In this document: one piece after another, positions 38,967 to 64,000 of the stretch
How the letters are laid out: each line of letters begins with the position of its first letter
Numbering within the stretch: the first letter of the stretch is position 1
Assembly (NCBI RefSeq): GCF_000247815.1
Contig: NC_021676.1
Span: 7,146,793-7,210,792, forward strand
Length of the DNA: 64,000 bases
From: Ficedula albicollis
Taxonomy: Eukaryota; Chordata; Aves; Passeriformes; Muscicapidae
Direction: 5' to 3'
Position numbers and translations under genes: made by a program
The notes under the pieces: model-generated
Told to the model about the DNA's origin: nothing
Database searches by the model: none
The model's input: the letters and a program-made list of their open reading frames with translations, nothing else

Positions 38967-41900
38967 TTACATACTAGACTTTCAGAAAACACTGAATGCC
39001 TTTGGAAATAAGACCTGAGACACTGAATGTACCTCTTAGAAACACCAGGAAAAACAGTTAAGTGTTCACGTCATTTCCCATTCCTGCCTCCTAACACAAA
39101 CAAACAGTCATTTCCTTGCAATGGGCAAGTATTTTCAGCAGACATTTGGGAGGGCTTTGAGATCATCCAGCAGAAACAATCCTGGTGTTTACCCAGCACT
39201 TGCCGTGGCACCGATGCTGTGCTGGCAGCAGAAGGGGCAGAGCTGCTGAGATCGCTCTGGGCAGCGTCACTCCCAGTCATGAAACAGAAATTCTCTAGGT
39301 GTTTGCACTTGTCTGGATCAGAAAATCCTGGGCTGATCGTGTTTCTCTAAAGGAGAAAACTAGAAAACTTCAGTAGACCCAGTGCACTGTTGCAGAGCTC
39401 CAGGGGCAGAAGGAGCTGCCAGGGAATCAGTGAATTGCAGCAGGGATCACAGGTGATAACGGAGCCCAGGGAGCAGGGCCACCCCTGGAAACAAACCAGC
39501 CCCTGCAAAGGGAAAAGCTGAGCTGCTGCTGCTGCTGCTGCTGCTGGCATGTCTCAAGACATGCCCTAGGAGGACAATGGGGCATTGCTGTTAGATGGGA
39601 ACAGTCACTGCTCCTCTTGAAACCGTTCCACAGGGATGTTTGCAGCAGCTCCAAGAGGAGGCCATGCACAGAACTGTGCCTTCAACAAAAAAAAGCAGAG
39701 AAATCCTGCAATCAGCTAATTAAGAACTGTCAAAGCCAATCATATATTATTTCATCTTATGCTCATACATACAAGTATCTGATAATCAACAAGCCTAAAC
39801 TGGAAAGAGGCTGCCAAATAGGTTTGGCAATAAATCATTGTATTTTAGTCCTCATTTAACATACATTTAAGATACCTCGCTTTCCTTATAACAGCTTTCC
39901 TTATAAATGCCGAGTTCCATCGCCCCTTTCCTTTGTCAGGAGTGTGAATCTCACACGCCAAACTTACACTCAGGGCAACATCAAATTTAAGGATTAGGTC
40001 TTAAAAACCCTCTTGTGCAGGAGGCCTTAAAAAACCCCCAAACCTTGAATCATCTTCTCTGTCAGGTGGGTTTTGAGTTGTTGGGTTGGAGCAGCTCAGG
40101 TGCTTTCCCCTGTGACCTTGCATGAGCCCCTGTGGGCAAAGAGAAGGGAGCACACTGCCCTACACAGCAGGCAGGGCTGAGCAGTCCTGGCACTGACCCT
40201 CCTGCCAGCTGTGTGCAGACAGAGGGGCCAAGTGGCCGTGGAAAACGGGTTCTGTGTCACTGGGAAACACAAACTCACCTGCTTGCTGCAGAGTAGGGAA
40301 GGCACCATCTCTCACAGAGCTGGAGGAGAAACAGCCCAAGTTAATAGTGCTGGAGTCTCTTTCCTGCAGGTATAATGTGCTGCCTGAGGAAATTAAATTA
40401 AGACTGAAACCACTGAAGGAGAGTGAAGTTCACTGCTGCCAGCAGCCCATCACTCACTTGTTAGTGCCCCACAGGAGCTGGTGAGGATTGGGAAACCAGC
40501 GCTATGCAGTCAGCAAGAGCCATTTACAGATAACAACCTCAGCGAAAGGAGCCTGGAGAGCAAGAGCATCATCCCAAAAGGAGAGCTGAGGAATGAACTC
40601 AGGCAGGCAACACTCAGCATCTCAGCTAAAGCCTAGCAGGGGGATACACTCACTCACTTTTGGGTGTATTTTTGTCTTCTTTAGAAGCTCTCCACTGAAC
40701 GCTAACGAGCTGTTTACTTTGGATAATGAGCTGTAGCTAATGCACATCAGCTCTAGGAAATCTGCAAAGCTGTATGACCGTGCTGACAATATAATGTGGA
40801 ATTACATGCAGCAAAGCGACCACACTGGTCTTCAAAACAGCAGAAAGAAACTGCAAAGAAATAATTTCAGCAAAAGCACAACCATGATTACAGCTATGGG
40901 TGTCTCCTCACTGTGAGGAAAAAGGCTGGTAGGAAGGTCTACATGAATAACAGGCACCCTGTAATGGAACTTAAATCCATGTTTCCAGTTAAAAAAAGAA
41001 AAAATTAGCCATAAAATGGCAAAATATGATTTACAGTAACAAAATAAGAACATTGTTCTCTAGAAAACTGCACACTCGGTGGCTTGAGGTACGAACATGA
41101 AGGCATTAGATGAACAATTGCTTTGACAAACAAAAATCCACCATCCAGAGACAAATCTGCAGTAGGGCTCTGGGAACCCCTGTTCCATCAACATCACCAA
41201 ACCCATTAGCGCCTTCCTCTCAGGAATCTGCCCGGAATCTCCACAATCCAAACCGACTGCTGAAGTGAATGCACTTAAAATGAAAGAATGTTGATGTATT
41301 TTTAGCAGGAAGCCCCTTGCAGTGATTTAAACAGCCTTGAAAGACAGCACAGTACCTGATTTCTGTGCCACAAACCCTGACATGTGCTATGCACATCAGG
41401 GATTTGATTTTTCTCCACATAAGGACAAAAAGTAACCAGGAGAACCACATTTCTAAAGATAGTCCCTGCAGCAAAATCTGTTTCCTCTTGAGCAGCTCTT
41501 CCTACCTGGGTTGACATCCAGCAAAATTCTAAACATTTACATACAATTATTTGTTGTGGAAGGAAGTCTTAAAATAGCAAGCATTTTCTAATTTGCTTCT
41601 TATGAAGCAAATAAAAGAACAAGAAACCAAACTAACAGAAGAATTTTTAATTTGATAAATGCCACATTTGTCTCAGGAATCTTTGTGGCACTGGGGATGT
41701 CTCACCAGTTCCTTGAGAGACACAGGGGAGCCAGCACCAAGGCGTGTGGAGGCTTGTTTGGTTTTGGTTTGAATGCACTCGACTCCTCCTCCCTTCTGAA
41801 ATTTCTGCTCCTGAGCCAGCTACTGAAAGTCAAACAAGGTTACTCTCCTTCAGTGGCTTATTTTTTTTGCCTCCTCTCTCGTGCTTCTACCACAAAGCCC

Positions 41901-43447
41901 CAGTGGTGGAAGCAGTCTCAGTGTGTGTGTGGGGTCTGGGTGTTTGGGATGCAGGGTGTCTGCCTCCAATGCTCCATGCCAGAGGAAAAGAATCTCCTGA
42001 GCAAGGCCTGGGCTGGCTGACAACTGCTCTCAGGTTTATCAAACAAGGATGCTCCCACCAGATAGGCAGAAATGGGAAGGCTCCACTGGTACATATAAAA
42101 AAATCACCCCTAGAAAATGAACCGGAGGTGTCAATTTTTACACCCAGTTATTGAAAAGGATTCTTGCCAAGCACTCCTCTCTGTCAGTAAGGTTTTAATT
42201 ATTGTATTGTAGCTGTAAACATTCAGTGTCATTTACAAATATTTTAACTTGTTGCTTCCAGGAGAAGAGGGATCAACTTAAACTCCATCTGCCTGTTGGT
42301 GATGAGAAAGGTTGCTTAAAACAGAGTAGGAAGAGCTCACACAGTTTAATTATGACTCCTGAAGCTCTCTATTTAAAGTAAACGAGTTATGACTCCAGCA
42401 TATGCAAGAATACAACAGCATAAAGTGAACATTTCTGAAATGACGTCTGCTGAGGGAGGCACAAGCTGTTCTCGAGCTCATGGAGTGCTGGAGGTCCCTC
42501 CAGTCACTTCACTGGCAAATCATTGCACAATAGCAGGGCTGGACTCACAAACAGCACTGATACTGGAACCACAGCACACATCTATAAATGGAAATATCTC
42601 AGTCTCTCCAGACTTTGGAGACTTGTTTTGTTTCTATGGGTTGGTTCATTTACATTCAAGTTTTCTGAAAATAGGTGAGAAGAAAGAATTTAGGATTGAG
42701 TTCTTACACTGATCTCAGGAGGACCTTGGGCAGTTGCTCAGCTGAGCATTCAGGTCACCTGCCTCACTGGCAACACACAGAAGATCTTGCAAGTCAGTCT
42801 AGATGAGGCAGAGGCTCATTTTTCCTGGCATTTGTAGCTCTCTTCCAGAGGGAAGTGTCTATCCCTCCGCTAAATGCAGCAACCACTGAAGGGTTCATTC
42901 CAAAAATACAGCCCCCTGAGCACTGGCACGGTTACCGACGTTCCCTCAGCAACTGTGTCACTCTGGAGAAGGTGGAAGGAAGAAAAATACCCATCACTTG
43001 TCAAGGAAGACACAGTGGCCCCAGATCTGAACTAACTGCCAACAAATCCTGCAGGATCATTTTCAACCAGACCAAGGAAGTGCCGAACCCAAGTGTGATT
43101 TTTGGGAGGTGCCATTCATGGCAGAACCCCAGAGAGAAGCAGAGGCAATATTAAAAGCATGAGTTTCTAGACAAGTACAGGGTTGGTTCTGTGCATTGTA
43201 TAACATCCTGACTCCCTGCATCCAGATACATATTCTGGAGTGTAATTGGTTCCAAAATTTTTCATTTCAGTTTGAAAAACCCCCGTATGTGTCAGCGGAC
43301 TCCAGGGAGCAAAACTGCAGCTCCTTGGTGACGTGGAGATAAAACACTGAGATGCTTTCCCACAATTTCAATGCAACTTCTACTTTGCAAAAGCAGGGAA
43401 AGGAACAGATACAGATAAATAACTACTTCACTCTCCTCCAACAGCAT
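38967..43447. other. Intergenic DNA between the two convergent genes
   Basis: 4.5 kb without a gene I can support. A perfect (CTG)8 run lies at 39522-39546. Frames of 107-136 codons (39027-39350, 41652-42154) overlap one another and show no domain. Confidence 0.5.
39522..39546. repeat. (CTG)8 trinucleotide microsatellite
   Basis: Eight perfect GCT/CTG units in intergenic DNA, read as poly-Gln in one minus-strand frame. No surrounding gene supports translation. Confidence 0.9.
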
Positions 43448-43617
43448 TAATTGACCCAGAGAGGTTGTGGACTCCCCAACCCTGGAGCTGCTCAAGGCTG
43501 GCTTAGAAGGGGATTGGAGCCACCTGGTTTGGGGGAAGGTGTCCCTGCCCATGGCAGGGGGTGGGATGAGATGGTTTTTAAACCTTCCAACACAACCCAT
43601 TCCATAATTCTATGATT
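43448..43617 (+). mobile_element. CR1 LINE 3' end
   Basis: It reads 'agaggttgtggactccccaa' with 'ggagctgctcaaggctggct', then 'ggtgtccctgcccatggcag', then 'gagatggtttttaaaccttc' and the terminal 'ccataattctatgatt'. This is the classical 3' end of avian CR1 in the sense direction, 5'-truncated. It lies just downstream of the probable 3' end of the minus-strand PABIR2-like gene. Confidence 0.92.
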
Positions 43618-43999
43618 AACTCCCCTATTAAAGCAAACCACGAAGACTCCCCACTTCTTCCCAAGTGTTAAGACCCTCAATACTTCCCACCAGCCAGCAG
43701 AAGCTTCTCTCTTCCCAACTATTTCACTACAACTTCCTCTAGGTATAAACCAGATTACATAAACATGTAACTCATATTTAAAAATGTTTGTGTTTATTCT
43801 TCTTTGTTCCTAGAGTTGTCACAGACCTGCAAGACAGCATTGCACGAGGAAAACAAGGTAAGTCTGCTACAGGTTTTAATACCTACTTGCATGTTAACTA
43901 GACTGGGTGGAAGTAAATAGCAATAGATATTCTGATTTTAAAACAAAGCATTTAATCCCAGAAGGAAACAAGAATACGGTTATCTTTAAAAAGTGCAGA

Positions 44000-45925
44000 A
44001 ACAGCAAAACACATTTATTTTTCCATTTATTGGCACTTATTTGAAAAACAGCATAAATATTCAACAGAAAAGAGACAAGTTGACCCACACTCAGCTATCA
44101 AACCCCCCTATATGATGTGTCTTCTAACAAATACTGGAAGAGACACCAGGAGGTTCATTCTTAAGAAATAAGCAAGATTAAAAAAAGAGTCTTGCTCTCA
44201 CCACAGAAGAGTGAACGCACAGAAACTCTTTGGCACAAACCTGAAACTGCAAAGCCAAACTTTGCCTCAGCAGAGAGAGCAAACAGAGCCTGGCGCTCCC
44301 ATGTGCATCTGCTCGGGGACAAAGGGCAGCTGCACTGGGGAGGGACTGCAACCAGCAGGGTGATTATTACAATAATTTAAGAGGAATGATACCAGAAGTA
44401 AACCATGTCGTATCAACTAGAACAGAGTCAGACTATTAAATACATTCTATTTTCTCTCTACAATAAGGACACACAGAAATGGGTCACTGGCCCTCAGGTC
44501 ACCAGGTCTTTGCACTCCAAGTCATCCCTTTCTCGTTTCCATGGCTGCTGTCAGTCAAAACTTCATCCATGTGAATCTTTCACAGCAGAGTTCAGGACAG
44601 GTTTTCCTCCTACTTGAGGAAGTCTCCATACTTCCCTCACTTTATGACACACTACAAAGATTTAGCGTTTAAAAATAAAACATTTTGCTCCATTCTTAAC
44701 CTCTCTGGAGAGAAGGTTTGAAACCACACAGCACAGATACACAGACATGTACAAAGAGGGACTCAGCTGGGGGAGTTCAGCTGCACAACCCCAAGGAGGG
44801 TGTCACTGCACAATCCCAGACAGCTGTCCATGGGGGGCTGCAAATTCTTCCTCCTGGCTGGGGAATTTCTGAGTTGAGATCAGGATGCCGCAACACACTG
44901 ACTTCAAGCATCTCAGATTACCAGATTCCAGGCTGCCAATCAGCATCTGAAGTTTTCAACAGCAGAAATGACTTGATGTCATTGTTTGAGGAAGCAACAT
45001 CAGGAAATAAAACACAGATTAAATATGTTTAATGGCCTCAGGCTGTAAAAAGGCATTCAAGATTCCTCACCGTATTTGTCATATATGAGGACAAATACTG
45101 ACTTAAAATAATGCATTTCTGAAGTACTAAATACTAAAATACCAGGATTTAATGTATTGTTCCAAATATTGTCACTATTCTTCCCTATTAAAAGACCTTT
45201 AACAGAGCATCTACCACTTCTATACATCATCTAAATGGGGAAGAAAAAGAAACAAACGCCAGATACAAAACTCCAGAAGAATGTTCCACACCTAATTTAG
45301 ATTTAGTCACAACAGCAGTCATGATCATGAATAGAATCCAACATATAAATTTGACAATTCACCAATTTGTTCTATTCTGACATCCACTGGAACACAGAAT
45401 TGATTAAGAGCCAATCATAATAGAACACAATAATGTTAATAGTAATCAATTTCCCCCCTGCAATATTATCCCTTTCATATGAAGAAGAAAAAAATATAAA
45501 TATCTAACACTCTGGGAATAGAAACAATTAGTAAGCTGCTTCATTGGTTTTAGGCTGAGGACAAATGTGAGTTATCTGCTCCTCCACAGGCAGGGAGGAC
45601 ACAGGCTGCTGGCAAGGCAAGTCTCCCACAAGCAGGACACATGTACAGTGTTTGTAACTCATGCCAAGGAGATCACATCCACTGCGAACCAGCAGCCTGC
45701 TGGCTGATGTGAGCACCCAACGTGTCTGCAGCCCAAATGCTTCTGTATTGTAGTAAATGTCATACAAATCACTAGAAAGGTGAATTCCTCCTCAAGGAAC
45801 TGTTCTGGAAGTTTCCTAGAAGTAATGACATTGCTGGAAGTTCCTATGAGGAACAGAATGGGTTACACAAACAGAGTCTGGGCGATATCTCGCCTGTTTC
45901 CCGGTGTCCACCAGCGATTCCTGCT
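44000..45925 (-). other. PABIR2: Probable 3' UTR of the PABIR2-like gene
   Basis: The region downstream of the stop on the minus strand has no other gene. On that strand the first canonical AATAAA hexamers I find after the stop are the pair whose + strand forms (TTTATT) lie at 44026-44031 and 44014-44019. A 3' UTR of roughly 1.9 kb would result. Non-canonical signals closer to the stop (for example ATTAAA, + strand TTTAAT, near 45148-45153) could be used instead. Confidence 0.35.
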
Positions 45926-58205
<12,280 letters not shown>

Positions 58206-61160
58206 CTGCGAAGAGAAACACTTGTCAAATGCAAAAGCCATTTCCTTCCTAGCAAAAAAAGCACCTCCTCATATCAGCTCAGTTTCAAATGCTGTGACAG
58301 CTCTCCTGTCGAGACAAAGCACGCCAGAGACAGGCAGGTAAGGACTCTTTCAGCTCCTTGGCAGAGAGTGCAAATCAACTCGTTCATCCTCCAATTCCCA
58401 GCTACTTCAATTAATGATTTCAATTAATCATTTTGTGTCTTCAGAATAATTGAAGAATTGTTTAGACTGTAGGGATTTATTATGTTTGGAATGGCTGCTG
58501 CTTGTATATTGCTTCAAATGTCACTCAACAGAAAAAATATATAAATGGCTTGTAACTGAAACCAGCTTCGATTCCACAGATAAAATAAAATTAAAAAATA
58601 CAGCATCTTGATAAATCTTATCACTACAAACATTTAATATCTTCTGAACATTTTTCCAGGAAAAGTTAAATTAAACTTACAGCAAAGCCAATTTTTAAGG
58701 CCCCACAGCAGTGTATCCATTGAATTGGTATAGGATTATTTATTTGACACAAAATTAACTTCCTTCTCAAGGCAATTTTAGTTATATTGATTCCTAAAGC
58801 AAGTTTTACTGGTCATGTTATCACCAGTGTTATCAACAGTCAATGATCAGCACTTAATAAATGCGACTGCAGAAATAAACTAAATTTTATGGTCACTGTC
58901 TCAACCCTACAATTCCCACGCCCCAAAATCGGTGAGGAAATGCACAGGTAAACAAATCCAAATGTAAGACTGTAATTAGATTTGAATTACAATAATTCAC
59001 ATTGTATCATTGTATCTTTTTTTTTCCGGCTGCTAACTTGGGATGAACAAAACCCCCCCACAAATATAATTTATTTAAAACTAACCTGACCAACAACACT
59101 ACCTTGCTATAAGGATTGCTAATCCCACTGCACTTTCATGAAACACCATTGTCAGAATCCCCTAGTTTAAAACACACCAGTTAGACACATAAGTTTCAGA
59201 CAGCTTTTATGTAGCTGTAAATAAAAAACAAATAAAGCTTATACTGTGACATAAAAGCCAACAGCAACTGGCATAAGCACTGTACTTTCTGCCAAGAAAA
59301 ATGCATAGACTCTCCTTCTCCAAAATGTCAAGTACATAGGAACAGACATAATTTACAATTTTCCAAGAAGTTTCACTCAGCTCACACCCACGAGAGATCA
59401 AACAGCTGCCACTTGACAGAAGAGGAGAAACTGAAGGGATCCATGACATGATGTTTAGAGATGAGCTTTGGCTGAGGCCAAGAGCCACAATTCTTTTCAG
59501 TGTAGATGTACTGGTTGGCATGCAAACACGGGACAAACAGCACATCTGAAATCCAGGGTCTGAGTCAAGAAAACAGGTTGGAACAATCCTGTCCCACTTT
59601 ACCATAGCCTGAGTCCAACAGTCATTGCTAACTAGAAAGAAGGAGAGAAAAAAGACCTACAAATAATCCTATCTTTAATCTCCCATGCAAAAATAACAGA
59701 ACTGGTCAGACCTCAGACTTACTTTTCACAGAAAACTACAGTTCCCATTAAAAATCAATTTTATTTGGCACAAAAACAAGAGTCAAAAGTGCTGTGAAAT
59801 GTAACTTTTGTAATCTAAAATACTTATACAATAAGTATATAACTGTTCCCTGGATCTACGGAAACTCATTTTCCAAGTTCCTTACTAAAAAATGAAGAAG
59901 TCAAAACAGGAGGCAGAGGAGAAAAAGCAAGCTGTGTAAGAGCAAGAGCTTTTGTTTCAGTTTACCCAACAAAGCCATTCTGGGAAAAACTGAAGTTTCT
60001 TGCCAAGAGCTGCAATCTTGCAAAAACAGTATTCTGGTGGAAAATTCCAAACTAACAGGCAAACCACTGCAATCACCTCAGATTAGTTCAATGGCATTTC
60101 AGTTTTATTTGTACGAACACCTAACCCATAGTGTATGCACAGTGTCAAGGCAAGAGCTCAGGCTTACCCTTCCATCTGCCCAAACCCTGAACTAAATAAT
60201 TTGTTTGGTTTTTGGTTTTTTGGGTTTTTTTAAGAGTCAAGGGTCTAACAATTCCCAATTTACAAAAGTTGAGATTGTAAAAACATCTTGTCTCAGTTAC
60301 ACAACTATTTCACCTGCTCAGAAACCTCCCAGGGGAGAGCTGCCATACACACACCCCTTCCATACAGCATACACACAACCCTTCCATACAGCATCAAAAT
60401 GTAAAATGGGAGTTGTAGCATTGTGAATATGTAAAATAATCAAAATTACATTCACTTAACATTAAATCATGACGGAATAGGCAAGAAGTGGTATTTTGTC
60501 TGAACTGTCAGACACTGTTAACCATTTTGGTAAAAGAGGTATGAGATTTGTTCATCACTTGATACCCAGTTCCTTACAGAAACAGAAAGGAAAAAAAATC
60601 AATCCACCAGGAAGTACTTATCATGTAACATACTATAGTTTATGAAACTTATTGTCAATATGCTCTCCCAAAATGCAGACACACCACTAACAGCATCACA
60701 TGGACCACCTTAGAGTTGGATGGAAGCCACACCATGTAGCAGATGGGGCATCTCCCAACTCCTCAACAGCCCAGAGGAGAAAAGAAACAGCCCTTTGGGT
60801 TATAAACTTACCCAAACAAAACTATGCAAGAGACCCTACCTGTCTGAAAGCTTTCACCTGCCCCTTGCCTCCACTGCCACTTTCTGTCCTGTCGGCTGAA
60901 GAGAGCCAGACCTGGCAAACACCCAACCCTCCTGCAAACAGACCTGCCACAGGCTGGTGGCAACATCCAACTGTCTACACAACATTGTATTCCTCCCAGT
61001 AATGCATACTACAGAAATTAGCATCACTGTCTACACAACATTGTATTCCTCCCATCCAACTGTCTACACAACATTGTATTCCTCCCAGTAATGCATACTA
61101 CAGAAATTAGCATCAGCCAGGAAAATTCCTGGACACCTGACACACTGTTCTACACTAAAT
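58206..61160 (-). other. Presumed first intron of the PABIR2-like gene
   Basis: About 3 kb, AT-rich. It contains a small direct repeat of 'cacacaacccttccatacag' type at 60345-60393 and the threefold repeat at 60965-61113. No exon encoding the conserved RRSNSAPLIHGL block was found on the minus strand here. Confidence 0.6.
60965..61113. repeat. Direct repeat with 89-bp period and a partial copy between
   Basis: The unit 'atccaactgtctacacaaca' to 'cagaaattagcatca' is present at 60965-61025 and 61054-61113. Between them, 61026-61053 is a partial copy ('ctgtctacacaacattgtat' to 'ctccc'). This is the same full / partial / full arrangement seen at 38138-38966 and 46073-48240. Confidence 0.92.
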
Positions 61161-62827
<1,667 letters not shown>

Positions 62828-63137
62828 CACCAAGGACCACAGCGTTGATCACTACATAGCGAAAATATTGTCTCTGAATTCACACCAAGCCGTTGCTGCT
62901 CACAGAAATACCAGTGGATGGTTCTGTGCAGGCCCAGATGGCTCCAGGAATAAAAAATAAAACCAAATGTTTTCAAAATACTTCAATAGCTACATGTGGA
63001 CCTACTTTATACCTAGATGAGTTGTGGTGAAATAGGTTGGAAGTTCAATACCACACTGGCTGGTGGACAGTGCTGAGGCTTCTAACCCTTGGGAAGAAGT
63101 GAGGAATCTGGTTTGTCTTAACAGGGCATTATCCGTA
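62828..63137. other. Single-copy DNA between minisatellite and CR1
   Basis: No feature recognised. Confidence 0.5.
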
Positions 63138-63570
63138 GAGTCGTGGAATGGTTTGGATTGGAAAGGACATTAAAAACTTTTGATCCACCCCCTGCCATGG
63201 GCTGGGACATTTTACACTATCGCAGTTTGTTCCAAGCCCTGTCCAACCTGGCCTTGGACACTTCCAGGGATCCAGGGGCAGCCACAGCTTCTCTGGGCAA
63301 CCTGTTCCAGGACCTCAACACCCTCACAGGGGAGAACTTCCTCATAATATCTAATCTAAACCCTCTTGCTTTTGATTTGAAGCTATTCCACCTTGTCCTG
63401 CCAATCCAGGCCCTTGTAAATAATCTCTCTCCATCTTTGTTGTAAATTTTCTTCAGGTACCAGAAGGCCACAATTAGGTCACCCCAAGCTTCTCTTCTCC
63501 AGGCTGAACAATCCCAATTGTCTTAGCTCTTCCTCATATGAGAAGCGATCCATCTCTTCATCTGTTTATA
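63138..63570 (-). mobile_element. CR1 LINE 3' region, about 430 bp
   Basis: The + strand is the reverse complement of CR1: 'gagtcgtggaatggtttgga', 'ccccctgccatgggctggga', 'gtccaacctggccttggaca', 'agcttctctgggcaacctgt', 'cttctcttctccaggctgaa' and 'cttcctcatatgaga', in consensus order. The copy is well preserved but its frames are not an intact reverse transcriptase. Frames of 100 and 84 codons here are CR1-derived. Confidence 0.95.
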
Positions 63571-64000
63571 GTGAGAGTTTCAGGCAGTCTTTAGGAACAG
63601 AAATAACCAGAGAAAGAGGGTAGATTATAGAGAGCTAAAACATTTTTTCATGGGCTCCATGCTTACTGATTTACCTAGGGTTGGTGGCATTTTGTGACTG
63701 ACTGTGTTTATTTCACCCACAGGGGTATTTCCCTGACACTATAAAATACCCCCATCATCACCCACTTCATGCTCACGAGTCCCTGTGTATCACTGTACTC
63801 ACGTATCTTGTTCTCAGTCTCTGCTGCCCCTCTATGAATATCCATCCTTCACCTGTGTCCTCCCAAGGCTCTGTTTAACATGTTCTCTCCTTTCTTAACC
63901 CTTCTTGCCTTGGTGCTGTTTATCTAACTCAACAACTTGTGATTTCCTCATTTCCATCATTCTGCTCCGCAGCAGGATTCTCCCAGATGCACCTCCCCTT
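63571..64000. other. Intergenic DNA to the window edge
   Basis: Pyrimidine-rich single-copy sequence. No gene, RNA or known repeat recognised. Confidence 0.5.

Noticed and set aside
41652..42154. Overlapping + strand ORFs of 122 and 136 codons between the two genes
   Set aside because: Two frames over the same DNA, with no domain and no conservation evidence available.
43292..43600. 102-codon minus-strand ORF
   Set aside because: Mostly antisense to a CR1 3' end; mobile-element shadow.

Overview
The window looks like nuclear DNA from a bird. It has two vertebrate multi-exon genes with compact introns, several 3'-truncated CR1 LINE copies ending in the typical avian terminal motif (ATTCTATGATT), low repeat density and AT-rich intergenic DNA. 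There is no bacterial, viral or organellar content. Species cannot be read from the sequence; a neoavian or passerine is plausible but not shown.

Layout. 1-20.6 kb holds no gene I can support: CR1 remnants, four local direct duplications, one poly-A/poly-G/poly-A block and one GC-richer patch. 20.7-23.8 kb is a CpG-rich promoter zone, mostly replaced by a 2,907-bp pure G run. 28.2-36.3 kb carries MOSPD1 on the + strand: five coding exons, 216 codons plus stop, complete. 36.3-43.4 kb is the MOSPD1 3' UTR and intergenic DNA with a 443-bp-period duplication. 45.9-58.2 kb carries a PABIR/FAM122-family gene (PABIR2/FAM122B-like) on the - strand: nine coding exons recovered, first coding exon not found. 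61.2-62.8 kb is its probable CpG-rich 5' region, interrupted by a 969-bp G run and a 43-bp-period minisatellite. A minus-strand CR1 lies at 63.1-63.6 kb.

The genes converge (MOSPD1 > < PABIR2) and are functionally unrelated: MOSPD1 is an ER-membrane MSP-domain contact-site protein, and PABIR proteins inhibit PP2A-B55. The neighbourhood matches the vertebrate MOSPD1/FAM122 region (human Xq26), from memory of that locus.

The unusual features are structural. Four pure G runs total about 5.0 kb, either between poly-A tracts or in CpG-rich promoter zones. There are eight local direct duplications, three sharing an unusual full copy / partial copy / full copy architecture. One of these duplicates the splice acceptor of the last PABIR2 exon. 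Much of this may be assembly artefact, and I say so at each entry. I found no convincing new biological system.
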